Of a DNA stretch of 64,000 nt, positions 54,820 through 62,637 are shown piece after piece (the first letter of the stretch is position 1; each line of letters opens with the position of its first letter). The notes below the pieces were generated by a model, which did no database searches, was not told where the DNA came from, and was given only the letters and a program-made list of their open reading frames with translations. Origin of the DNA: a virus. The DNA lies in IMG/VR virus record IMGVR_UViG_3300007541_000020, positions 1-64,000 of that record; one strand, given 5' to 3'. A program made the translations under genes and the position numbers.

Positions 54820-56442
54820 TTATGTATTATATAATATTTTTTCGAGTGTACAACTGAAGCTTGAGGCACTGTGAACATTTCTTTGATACCAATCGTAACA
54901 GTTTTTAGACATAATATTCCACTCGTTTTTGTTTATAGATTTTATTTTTTCTAATAATTCATCTTTGGAGTTTATGCTGATATAATGTTTATTTTCAATC
55001 AAGGGTTCAATATAAGAATTAACATTAACTTCTTTTGTTATAATAGGAACTGTTCCGAATGCCATTAATTCTACTTCCCTGTGACACTTACTTCCATAGC
55101 CACGTAGACATAGGCCATATTTTGAATTACGCAATTTCATGAGATACTCTTCCTGGGTAAATTTATGTTCATGACCTGCCGTACAATGGTATTCCGTAAG
55201 CACCGAGCTCCAGTCAGTTCCAGTGTTTCTGTATATTGATTGCACGTTGTTTTCGTAATTTCCTATAAATATACTTTCTATTTCCCTCTCTTCGTAAGAT
55301 AAGATTTCTTTTTCTCTCAATATTCTTTCTAACACTTTGGGCCTTCTGGGCCAAAAAATCCATGGAATCACATTTAGGTTATTTCTTTTTAGCATTTCCC
55401 CTTCTTTGTTGACGTCTCCATTTCCTAATAATATTAAACTTGAACTCAATAATTCATCATCAAACCATTCTTTTGTTGGCCTATCGTATAGTAATATATG
55501 ATCCCCTATCCAGCAGTGACCGCTACTAGACAGTTCAATATCAATGGATTCGTTATTGTCTTTGTATAGAAGGGCCAATTCCCTAAAACTATCATTGGTA
55601 TGATTCCATATACCTTGCTGTGGTTGACTTGGAATTTTTATATTCCATTTTTTGTTAACAATTCTATCGATTATTAACAACTCTTTATAGCGCTTTAACT
55701 TAATAAGTAAACTAAGGAAAATTTCGTTTATTCGAAGGAATCTAGGGTCTTCAAAGTGTGTGTGTAGAAATATTAAAGGTTTATTGTTTATCGTAATTTC
55801 TTTTTTATTGATACCTATCGAGCTCGCTGTCTTACGTGGGTTTTCAGATAATATTATTCTCCAAGGCATAAAGTTTATTTCTTCACCAAATTCTGAATAT
55901 CTATATTTTTTTGCCAAGTCTTCGATGGATGCCTGGTCATGATATCTTGAGGTTTTTGTGAATTCTATCCAGTCATTTGCAATGTTTTTATTTTTTGTCC
56001 ACAAACATCCGCCATTGTAATAACCAACTTCATCTGTATTTATTTTTTTAATATAATGTGGAGATAGTCCAAGGTCCTTTGTTTTGTCTACTGATGTGAT
56101 GGGATTTAGGAATAATATATCGCTATCTAAAAACATTGTGTCGTCTTCATTTTCTAAGGCGTATTTTATTACATTAGCTTTTTGCATCTGAAATTCATCC
56201 CATATTTTTTCTTGGACCATTGTAGCTCTATTTTTACCACTATATTTATCCAGTGTGGTTTTTAAAAATAACTGCAATTGAATTCGGGGAATAAAATTAT
56301 TTATTAAATCGTGTGTTTCGGAGTCTATCAGTCCATATACTTTTGAATTATTATGATGTATGGATAAACTCAATAACATTCCAATCAATTCATTACTGGA
56401 ATTATATGTAGATATAAAACAAAAACTATTAGGCTCTGACAT
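54820..56442 (-). CDS. Two-domain glycosyltransferase, GT-A plus exostosin-like
   Basis: A 540-residue protein with two likely catalytic units. The N-terminal half is GT-A-like: FCFISTYNSSNEL, the metal-binding D106-S-D108 (MFLDSDILFLNP), and YNGGCLWTKN about 35 residues further. The C-terminal part (about residues 440-500) matches the exostosin/GT47 donor-binding region: KYGLCLRGYGSKCHREVELM followed by AFGTVPIITKEV. Such fusions make alternating glycan units in other systems. The frame extends two codons upstream with a TTG at 56448; the ATG at 56442 is preferred. The next upstream gene ends 15 bases away, so it is operonic. Confidence 0.75.
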   Translation of the reverse strand: MSEPNSFCFISTYNSSNELIGMLLSLSIHHNNSKVYGLIDSETHDLINNFIPRIQLQLFLKTTLDKYSGKNRATMVQEKIWDEFQMQKANVIKYALENEDDTMFLDSDILFLNPITSVDKTKDLGLSPHYIKKINTDEVGYYNGGCLWTKNKNIANDWIEFTKTSRYHDQASIEDLAKKYRYSEFGEEINFMPWRIILSENPRKTASSIGINKKEITINNKPLIFLHTHFEDPRFLRINEIFLSLLIKLKRYKELLIIDRIVNKKWNIKIPSQPQQGIWNHTNDSFRELALLYKDNNESIDIELSSSGHCWIGDHILLYDRPTKEWFDDELLSSSLILLGNGDVNKEGEMLKRNNLNVIPWIFWPRRPKVLERILREKEILSYEEREIESIFIGNYENNVQSIYRNTGTDWSSVLTEYHCTAGHEHKFTQEEYLMKLRNSKYGLCLRGYGSKCHREVELMAFGTVPIITKEVNVNSYIEPLIENKHYISINSKDELLEKIKSINKNEWNIMSKNCYDWYQRNVHSASSFSCTLEKILYNT

Positions 56443-56457
56443 AATCAATTAATATGG

Positions 56458-57417
56458 TTATAATAATATGTTTATTAAAGTGGCCGTGTATTCAAGTATA
56501 TTATTATAAGTTAATACATTTTTTACAAAATCTTTATTATTTTCTATTATTTGCAAAGAAAATTCTTCATTAATTTCTAATTTATCATGAATGATTCTTA
56601 ATTCATCCTCTTTATTGTATTTTATATAATTAATTCCATCTTTTAATAAATAACTATAAAATTCTTCATATGGGCTATTTTTTTTTATAATTACAGAATT
56701 TACATTCAACAGTAATTTCATTCTGTCGCTTAATGTATTGCCATCATTATAAATGATATATTTATATTTAAAATGCTCATTGAAGAAATGAAAATTCTCC
56801 CCAGCTAGATTTTTAGATTTTAATTTTTCAATTAAACCTTTTTTCAGATCTTTGTATTCGTGAACCGATCCTCCGTAAATATGCCCATCTATAATATCTT
56901 CATTTTCCAAACCATATATAAAATAATTTATTTTAGAAAGATGAGCTATACAATTTGTATAAAATTTATTTATTTTTTTATTAAAAGGATATTGATCATG
57001 CAAGCCCTTCATATAATTCGTTTCTTCATCATAATTTTTAAATTTATCAATATACCAATATTCATCTAAATTTATATCACTTAATGCAAATCTAAAATCG
57101 GGAAAGAGAAAGTGTTTTTCATTGATTTTTCTGCAAAAATTGAAGCATCCTTGTTTGGGTGAATCATTTAAATTTATATTAATATTTCCATCTTTCACTT
57201 CATGTTTTAGTAAAACATTGCTCACTAGAGCTATATATTGTTTTTTCCTAACTGGATGAATCCACCCAAGACCTTCTATTATGTTGAAAATGCTATTATC
57301 TTTTACTTGTATTACTATTGATTCATTTAATTTTTTATCACATTTTTTATATTTATCCTTAAAGCTGGCTTGATGTTCAATGATTTCATGAAAAAAATTT
57401 TTATTATTATTCGTCAT
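56458..57417 (-). CDS. GT90/CAP10-like glycosyltransferase
   Basis: A 319-residue protein. The C-terminal half has the GT90 (CAP10, POGLUT) pattern: FPDFRFALSDI, then YKYIIYNDGNTLSDRMKLLL, directly followed by NSVIIKKNSPYEEFYSYLL and DGINYIKY. In that family the D-G-x-x-x-S-x-R motif binds the nucleotide sugar and the next strand carries the hydrophobic 'sVhhK' segment. Bacterial and viral members add xylose or glucose to glycans or proteins. Codon use is extremely AT-rich, even for this window (many AAT, ATT, AAA). Confidence 0.7.
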   Translation of the reverse strand: MTNNNKNFFHEIIEHQASFKDKYKKCDKKLNESIVIQVKDNSIFNIIEGLGWIHPVRKKQYIALVSNVLLKHEVKDGNININLNDSPKQGCFNFCRKINEKHFLFPDFRFALSDINLDEYWYIDKFKNYDEETNYMKGLHDQYPFNKKINKFYTNCIAHLSKINYFIYGLENEDIIDGHIYGGSVHEYKDLKKGLIEKLKSKNLAGENFHFFNEHFKYKYIIYNDGNTLSDRMKLLLNVNSVIIKKNSPYEEFYSYLLKDGINYIKYNKEDELRIIHDKLEINEEFSLQIIENNKDFVKNVLTYNNILEYTATLINILL

Positions 57418-57457
57418 GTTTTTTAAAAGTTATATTTAAGTTTTTATTGCTTAATAT

Positions 57458-58144
57458 TCAGTGGGAGTATTTGTTTTGTATTTCCCTGTCTTCTTTCTGG
57501 GCTAAATGTATTTTTTCTTTGGAAATAGAATCAGGTCTGTCAAGAAAACAACCCACTATTTCAGGTATTTTTTTAAACTTAAAATTACTTTTTGATAATT
57601 TTAACCACATATCATAATCTCCGCTTGATACATATTTTTCGCTAAAATATCCAACTTTTTCAATTGCAGATTTTTTTACCAGAGGGAAAGGGCCGCATAT
57701 ACACCTAGTGAGTAATACTTCGTGACTGTAGTTTGGCCAAATTAATATATTTGATGGTGATTCAAAGCCTTGATTTTTTGATGTAAAACAGGGGCCGTAG
57801 AATAAATCTATATCTGAATATTTGCGAGCATAGTCTTCGTAAGTTTTAATAGCGGAAGGGAACAAAGAATCATCAGTGTTCCAGTTTAAGACATATTTTC
57901 CAGTTGAGTTTTTAATTGCTAAATTCCATGCTTCGTATATTGTAAGATTTTTATTTTGGGATATTATTTTTGTTTTAATGTTTTCTTTAAATTTAAAATT
58001 ACTTATTATTTCTAATGATTTATCTTGCGAGTTGGCGTCAACAAAAACAATCTCAAAGCATTCGGAAAACTGAGAGTTGATCATATCTAAATAAAGATCT
58101 AGATATTTTTCAGAATTATATACTGAACTGATTATTGATATCAT
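57458..58144 (-). CDS. Family 2 glycosyltransferase
   Basis: A 228-residue GT-A enzyme of the GT2 family. It begins MISIISSVYNSEKYLD, with FVDANSQDKSLEI at residues 34-46 and the metal/donor-binding N-T-D-D at 89-92 (LNWNTDDSLFPSA). A later conserved part is SSGDYDMWLKLSKSNFKF near residue 170. It overlaps the GT4-like gene by four bases, so they are co-translated. The 40-base gap to the next gene has no obvious terminator. The acceptor is unknown, but it presumably extends the glycan built by this operon. Confidence 0.88.
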   Translation of the reverse strand: MISIISSVYNSEKYLDLYLDMINSQFSECFEIVFVDANSQDKSLEIISNFKFKENIKTKIISQNKNLTIYEAWNLAIKNSTGKYVLNWNTDDSLFPSAIKTYEDYARKYSDIDLFYGPCFTSKNQGFESPSNILIWPNYSHEVLLTRCICGPFPLVKKSAIEKVGYFSEKYVSSGDYDMWLKLSKSNFKFKKIPEIVGCFLDRPDSISKEKIHLAQKEDREIQNKYSH

Positions 58145-58998
58145 AATTTATTTTCTATCTTTTTCCAAAAATTGGATTTAGCTAAAGAACATTCTTTTGA
58201 GAAATTCTTTAATCCATTTTTTTTGTATTCTAGGTAAGATCCTATTCTTGACATATCTCCATGAAAATCATTTATTCCGCACATGATTGATTCACCTATC
58301 ATCCTACAAAAAGGTTCGTTAACCAAGGGGTGGTGGAAAACCCCAATGGAACTTTGGTATATTTCTGCTATTTCTTTTTGGTCTACCTTTCCGTGAAATC
58401 TTATATTATCAATGTTTTTAAAATTTTGTTCTATTCCGTTTTCAGACCAACCAAAAATGTCAAATTTTCTATCACTGTTATTCTTGGCATATTCAATTAA
58501 ATTATTAAAGCCTTTTAATGGATGAAGGAAACCGCAATATATTATATCGTATATTTTATCTTTGTTTTTGTCAATATTAAAAATAAATGAATCTATAGGG
58601 TCTGGTAAAAATTCTACATTTTCAAATATATTTCCATAAAATTCAGTAAAAAAAGACAGATGGAATTCAGAAAGAAAGAAGTTTATTTTGGATGAACGAA
58701 AAAGCTCTTCTCTTACTGATTCAGTAAGATAACTGCATGAGTCATGCTCGAGCCTTACATGAAAATCATGATTACTTATATAATCTATTTTTTCTGGAGA
58801 TAATTGATTAATTGCCTCGAGGTTAGAACTTACCACTACATCAAAAGACTGTAAAAAATCAACTGGCGAGCTGTCGAAATTATGCAAAATAATATCGTAC
58901 CCCATCTTTTCCCCCTCTTTAATTATTTCATCATTACTAACTTGAGCTCCGCCAGAATTATGCTTTAGCCCAAAATCAGAAATGAATAAAACTTTCAC
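58141..58998 (-). CDS. GT4-like glycosyltransferase, GTG start
   Basis: A 285-residue GT-B enzyme. The N terminus MKVLFISDFGLKHNSGGAQV is the classic first strand plus Gly-loop; the second domain has IYDIIYCGFLHPLKGFNNLI, RKFDIFGWSENG and a donor-site segment around FHHPLVNEPFCRMIGESIMCG, with the E-x7-E glutamates E240-type region degenerate but recognisable. Length is short for the family (about 350-400). The start is GTG at 58998; an in-frame TGA directly precedes it, so no earlier start exists. It is the first gene of the minus-strand sugar operon. Confidence 0.8.
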   Translation of the reverse strand: MKVLFISDFGLKHNSGGAQVSNDEIIKEGEKMGYDIILHNFDSSPVDFLQSFDVVVSSNLEAINQLSPEKIDYISNHDFHVRLEHDSCSYLTESVREELFRSSKINFFLSEFHLSFFTEFYGNIFENVEFLPDPIDSFIFNIDKNKDKIYDIIYCGFLHPLKGFNNLIEYAKNNSDRKFDIFGWSENGIEQNFKNIDNIRFHGKVDQKEIAEIYQSSIGVFHHPLVNEPFCRMIGESIMCGINDFHGDMSRIGSYLEYKKNGLKNFSKECSLAKSNFWKKIENKL

Positions 58999-59175
58999 TC
59001 AATATGATTGAGCTTAATTAGGAAAATTCAATTTTTTTTTGAAAAAATTATTTCTTATATTATATTATATATATATATTATGGAAACATAATAATTTTTA
59101 TTAGTACTAATTATTATTTTTCTATAAATAAAAAAAAACTTGATTTTATTATTTTTTTTTGTTAAGATATGGGCT
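58999..59175. promoter_or_regulatory. AT-rich divergent intergenic region
   Basis: 177 bases separate the minus-strand sugar operon from the plus-strand nucleotide operon, the longest gap in the window. It is almost wholly A and T, with an alternating TATATATATA run near 59061-59080. Several TATAAT-like boxes face the minus strand, but I cannot choose one. The plus-strand promoter is listed separately. No gene or RNA structure was seen in the gap. Confidence 0.6.
59140..59168 (+). promoter_or_regulatory. Sigma70-like promoter for the nucleotide-gene operon
   Basis: TTGATT (59140-59145) and TAAGAT (59163-59168) with a 17-base spacer. The ATG at 59176 is seven bases past the -10 box, so a leaderless message is predicted. 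There is no GTGTATA element, which suggests early or middle expression by host sigma factor. Confidence 0.5.
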
Positions 59176-59487
59176 ATGATAAGAAAATCAGATGAAAAAA
59201 AGGATATATTTTTAGTATCAAGCGCGAATTGGGAAATTGTTTTGGATTCAGAAAATGAAAGTTTCGCTGTAAGCGAGGCTCTTTCAAGGGCTTATGAAAA
59301 ATACAAGGAAAAGCTTTCTCTATCCACTACAATTTCAGTCTTTAATGTATCAAAATCTTATAAGAAAATGATTGATATTGATAATATATCATTTTTTCAT
59401 ACTCCTGCATCTCTAGCAGATGCAGGTTTTCATGACTTAGCTTCAAAATACTCAGAATTTTTTAAATCAATTAAAAATGAATCTTAA
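59176..59487 (+). CDS. Small hypothetical protein, first gene of plus-strand operon
   Basis: A 103-residue protein of unknown function. It has SSANWEIVLDSENESFAVSE near residue 15, a strand followed by a helix, and ends with a helix (DLASKYSEFFKSIK). The frame is open upstream to a TTG at 59140, but that codon lies inside the -35 box and would add a run of Phe and Leu; ATG at 59176 is chosen. The stop overlaps the dUTPase start by 11 bases. Confidence 0.6.
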   Translation: MIRKSDEKKDIFLVSSANWEIVLDSENESFAVSEALSRAYEKYKEKLSLSTTISVFNVSKSYKKMIDIDNISFFHTPASLADAGFHDLASKYSEFFKSIKNES

Positions 59488-60001
59488 TTTACATAAAAAC
59501 AATAGCGAAAACCTTCATAATCCAAAAAACGAAGGAGATGCTGGTTACGATTTAGTGGCTTTGTCTGACCCCAAAATAAAAGGGGATTTATTTTCTCCAT
59601 ATTTATATAAAAGTATTTCATATATAGAATATGATACGGGTGTGAGTATAGCCCCGAACTGCTTAGGGGGTAAATCGGATAAATTTTTTTCCTTACTTTT
59701 CCCTAGGTCAAGTATTAGTAAATACAATCTATCTTTATGTAACTCAGTCGGAGTAATTGATTCTGGATATAGGGATACAATAAAAGTTAGGTTCAAATAC
59801 ATACCTCAGCCAGAAAATTATTACATAATCAATGAAGCTAAAAATTTATTAATTGGAGTTGATGATTCTAAAATATATAAAAAGGGAGATAGGATTGCCC
59901 AAATCGTTTTCACTAAACATCTTCATCCGAAAATTTTTATAGTTGATGATTTGTCAGATTCTGATAGGGGTATTGGCGGTTTCGGAAGCACTGGATTATG
60001 A
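59477..60001 (+). CDS. dut: dUTPase
   Basis: A 174-residue trimeric-type dUTP pyrophosphatase, hydrolysing dUTP to dUMP and keeping uracil out of phage DNA. All five motifs are present: DAGYDL (21-26), PRSSISK (76-82), GVIDSGYRDTIKV (92-104, with catalytic D95 and Y98), GDRIAQIVF (137-145) and RGIGGFGSTG (164-173). Motif III has Asp where YRG is usual. About 25 residues more than the usual 150 are inserted, mainly between motifs I and II and before IV. The stop overlaps the dNMP kinase start (ATGA). Confidence 0.95.
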   Translation: MNLNLHKNNSENLHNPKNEGDAGYDLVALSDPKIKGDLFSPYLYKSISYIEYDTGVSIAPNCLGGKSDKFFSLLFPRSSISKYNLSLCNSVGVIDSGYRDTIKVRFKYIPQPENYYIINEAKNLLIGVDDSKIYKKGDRIAQIVFTKHLHPKIFIVDDLSDSDRGIGGFGSTGL

Positions 60002-60543
60002 TAATAGGATTAACTGGCTTAGCTAGAAGTGGAAAAGATTCATTCTTTAATTTTGCAAAAAAATATTTGATCAAAAATGATTTAAAAATTAAAAGGTACG
60101 CATTTGCCGATGCTCTAAAAAAAGAATGTGAAGAATTTATATATAAAAACACAGGGATTTCTGTTTTTACAGAAGATTCTTATGAAAAAAGTTTGATAAG
60201 ACCAACTTTGGTTGCGTACGGAACTCATTTAAGGAGAATGATTGATCCAGATTGCTGGATTAAGAAAATATCAAAATTAGTTGAAGAAGATAATTCGAAA
60301 AATTATATTATTTTCATAACAGATGTAAGATACCCAAATGAACTTAATTGGATTAAGTCAATCGGCGGATCAATTATACATATTTCAAAAGAAGGAAACT
60401 CATGCCCCAATTTAGAGGAGAATGAAAACGATCCAATTTTAAAAAAACTTTCTTCGTTTAGTTTTTCTTGGGAACCCTTTGATAAAAACCCCAACGGAGA
60501 ACAATCCGTAAACTATTTTTTTGAAAAAAATTTTAAATTTTAA
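59998..60543 (+). CDS. Deoxynucleoside monophosphate kinase
   Basis: A 181-residue P-loop kinase similar to the T4 gp1-type dNMP kinases, which raise dNMPs to dNDPs for phage DNA synthesis. The Walker A loop is GLARSGKDS (residues 7-15). Later features are RYAFADALKKECEEF (lid/nucleotide-binding helix), GTHLRRMIDPDCWIKK and FITDVRYPNELNWIK, the typical DVRxxNE motif for this family. It is coupled to dUTPase by an ATGA overlap, so the two supply dTMP/dNDP precursors. The gene is followed after one base by the sigma factor gene. Confidence 0.88.
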   Translation: MIIGLTGLARSGKDSFFNFAKKYLIKNDLKIKRYAFADALKKECEEFIYKNTGISVFTEDSYEKSLIRPTLVAYGTHLRRMIDPDCWIKKISKLVEEDNSKNYIIFITDVRYPNELNWIKSIGGSIIHISKEGNSCPNLEENENDPILKKLSSFSFSWEPFDKNPNGEQSVNYFFEKNFKF

Positions 60544-60544
60544 A

Positions 60545-61135
60545 ATGAACTCTACAATTGATAAAAATGTAAGTGACGAACAGTTAATAAATAACATCAA
60601 AAACAATATTCTTTCATCAGAATCTCTTGATGTTTTATATGAAAAATACTCAAAAGTATATTATCAAATAATACATCATTATTTTAAGAATAATGATTGT
60701 AATGAAAAAAATGAATTAATAAAAGAGTGTAAATATAATATTTATTTCTGTGCTTTGGATTTTAAAAAAGAAAAAGGTGCAAAATTCTCTTCTTATTTAG
60801 GGAATAAAGCTAGATGGCTTTGCCTTACCTTTTTCAATAAAAATAAAAAAATTAAAACTATTGATGACTCAGAACTTCAAAACCAAGAAGACACTATATG
60901 CTTATACAGGCACATATCATCAAGAGAAACAATTCAAAATTTTTTAAATGAAGTAGAGAATGATCCAGATCACAGAATAAAAAAAATATTCAATTTAAGA
61001 TACTTTTCAAGTAAAACTAATAAACTTAGATGCTGGCGAGAAATAGCTGAGCAACTTGGATTAAGCGTTCAAGGCTGCATCAACATACATAACGATTACT
61101 TAAAAAAACAAAAATATACAAAATATGATAAATAA
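60545..61135 (+). CDS. Putative phage RNA polymerase sigma factor
   Basis: A 196-residue protein with a divergent sigma70-family layout. Residues about 5-40 form a region-2-like helix pair (SDEQLINNIKNNILSSESLD, then LYEKYSKVYYQII); a segment FSSYLGNKARWLCLTFFNK resembles the regions 2.2-2.4 used by sigma factors to bind core and melt DNA. The C-terminal region 4-like helix-turn-helix is CWREIAEQLGLSVQGCINIH. Regions 1.1 and 3 are missing, as in T4 gp55-type or ECF sigmas. The frame extends upstream to TTG at 60521 inside dNMP kinase; ATG at 60545, one base after that stop, is chosen. It could direct late transcription from the GTGTATA elements. Confidence 0.72.
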   Translation: MNSTIDKNVSDEQLINNIKNNILSSESLDVLYEKYSKVYYQIIHHYFKNNDCNEKNELIKECKYNIYFCALDFKKEKGAKFSSYLGNKARWLCLTFFNKNKKIKTIDDSELQNQEDTICLYRHISSRETIQNFLNEVENDPDHRIKKIFNLRYFSSKTNKLRCWREIAEQLGLSVQGCINIHNDYLKKQKYTKYDK

Positions 61136-61526
61136 ATTTATAGGAATGGGCTACTCTGGATCAAATCCAGAAATAAAAAAGTTTGAATCTGGAAAGCAAA
61201 AATGTACCTTTTCTATAGGAATAAACATAGGAAAAGAAACTACTTGGATAGAAATTGAATGTTGGGATAGGATTGCAGAAAATGCTTCCAAGTATATAAA
61301 TAAAGGCTCCTTGGTTTTTGTAGAGGGCAAATTAAAATATTCTACATGGAAAGACTCGGGCGGAAATAACAGGAGTAAGTTGTTATGTATTTGTGATTTC
61401 TTAAAAATATTAAACAATAAGCAAGAAGCTAATGAAGCCTTAACTCAAAAAAATATTGATTCAGAAAAAAAATCTACTGAGAATGAAAATTCTCAATTGT
61501 CTAATTTTGATGATGTTCCTTGGTAA
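61125..61526 (+). CDS. ssb: Single-stranded DNA-binding protein
   Basis: A 133-residue SSB with a single OB-fold (residues about 1-105): the start INKFIGMGYSGSNPEIKKF and the conserved ECWDRIAENASKYINKGSLV followed by FVEGKLKYSTWKDSGG. The C-terminal tail is acidic and disordered and ends in DDVPW. Cellular SSBs end in DDDIPF, which recruits replication proteins, so the tip is conserved in kind but has Trp in place of the final Phe. The start lies 11 bases inside the sigma gene. SSB and sigma factor in one operon suggests replication and gene switching are co-regulated. Confidence 0.93.
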   Translation: MINKFIGMGYSGSNPEIKKFESGKQKCTFSIGINIGKETTWIEIECWDRIAENASKYINKGSLVFVEGKLKYSTWKDSGGNNRSKLLCICDFLKILNNKQEANEALTQKNIDSEKKSTENENSQLSNFDDVPW

Positions 61527-61532
61527 TTTTTT

Positions 61533-61560
61533 TTGATTTATTAATAATTATATATATAAT
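61533..61560 (+). promoter_or_regulatory. Sigma70-like promoter before the lone glycosyltransferase
   Basis: TTGATT (61533-61538) and TATAAT (61555-61560) are separated by 16 bases. The ATG at 61566 is only five bases after the -10 box, again predicting a leaderless message. Layout matches the promoter at 59140. Confidence 0.55.
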
Positions 61561-61565
61561 AATAT

Positions 61566-62636
61566 ATGGAAAAAATTATTTTAAAAGCTCCGTTTAATTC
61601 TTTATCATTAGGAAATGTATCTTACAATATAGCAAGAGAGTTATATAAAAAGGGTATATCAACAAGTATTTTCCCCAAAGGAAATAATTTTGAATTCGAT
61701 GCTTTTGATAAATTAGATGAAGATTTTAAAAAATGGCTTGAAGGCTCCACTAATAATCGATTTTTAACAATCGACAAAGATACTCCTTGTCTTTCTATCT
61801 GGCACATAAATGACAGCCAAGACTCTATCGGAAGGAAGAGTTATCTATATACTTTTTACGAACTAAATAATCCTACAGATACTGAAAAAAACATCTGTAG
61901 ATTACATGAAAAAACAATCTTTAGTAGCTCTCACGCCTCGAACTGTTTTGAAAATTCTAGTTATGTCCCCCTCGGCTTTGATGAAGATTTTGCAAAAACC
62001 AACAAATCTTATTTAAAAGATAAAATTCATTTTGGCTTGATCGGCAAATGGGAAAAAAGAAAAAATACTGATAAGATAATAAAATATTGGGCTGAAAAAT
62101 ATGGTAATAATAATAATTATCAATTAACATGTTGCGTAATTAATCCATTTTTTAAAACAGAGGAAATGAATGCATTAATAGCAAACACCTTAGAAAACAA
62201 ACATTATTCGAATATAAATTTTTTGCCAAGATTAAAGACTAATTCTGAAATTAATGAATTATTAAATTCTATTGACATCGACTTATCTGGACTCAGCGGG
62301 GGAGAGGGCTGGAATTTACCATCATTTAATTCAACTTGTCTAGGTAAATGGAGTATAGTCATGAATCATACTGCCCATAAAGATTGGGCTAATGAACAAA
62401 ATTCTATTTTAGTTAATCCAACTTCTGAAGTTGATTCTGAGGACGGGGTTTTCTTTCAAAAAAATAGTTCCTATAACCAAGGCACTTTTTACTCAATATC
62501 CAAAGACGAAATAATATCTTTGTTTGAAAAATCAGAACTTTACAAAGATAAACCGAATCTTGAAGGAGAAAAATTAAAAGATAAATTTACATATCAAAAT
62601 ACATTAGATAGTATATTAAACATAATGAAGGAATAA
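61566..62636 (+). CDS. GT4-like glycosyltransferase
   Basis: A 356-residue GT-B enzyme. The N-terminal domain has MEKIILKAPFNSLSLGNVSY with the characteristic Gly-Asn turn; the second domain has FGLIGKWEKRKNTDKIIKYW, TCCVINPFF, then LNSIDIDLSGLSGGEGWNLP and STCLGKWSIVMNHTAHKDW. The G-E-G-W-N-L-P segment corresponds to the conserved donor-binding 'E-G-x-x-x-P' loop. It lies outside the minus-strand sugar operon and has its own sigma70-like promoter, so it may act on a different acceptor, or at a different time. Candidate targets are DNA, virion protein or a host glycan. Confidence 0.8.
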   Translation: MEKIILKAPFNSLSLGNVSYNIARELYKKGISTSIFPKGNNFEFDAFDKLDEDFKKWLEGSTNNRFLTIDKDTPCLSIWHINDSQDSIGRKSYLYTFYELNNPTDTEKNICRLHEKTIFSSSHASNCFENSSYVPLGFDEDFAKTNKSYLKDKIHFGLIGKWEKRKNTDKIIKYWAEKYGNNNNYQLTCCVINPFFKTEEMNALIANTLENKHYSNINFLPRLKTNSEINELLNSIDIDLSGLSGGEGWNLPSFNSTCLGKWSIVMNHTAHKDWANEQNSILVNPTSEVDSEDGVFFQKNSSYNQGTFYSISKDEIISLFEKSELYKDKPNLEGEKLKDKFTYQNTLDSILNIMKE

Positions 62637-62637
62637 A

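Noticed and set aside
59061-59080. TA-rich run as a replication origin
   Set aside because: Simple TATATA runs are common in this AT-rich genome, and no iterons or binding-site repeats flank it.
59140-59175. TTG start that would lengthen the 103-residue protein by 12 residues
   Set aside because: The TTG is part of the -35 box and the added residues form an unlikely Phe/Leu run; ATG at 59176 is preferred.
60521-60544. TTG start for the sigma factor
   Set aside because: It lies inside the dNMP kinase gene; ATG at 60545 starts one base after that stop.
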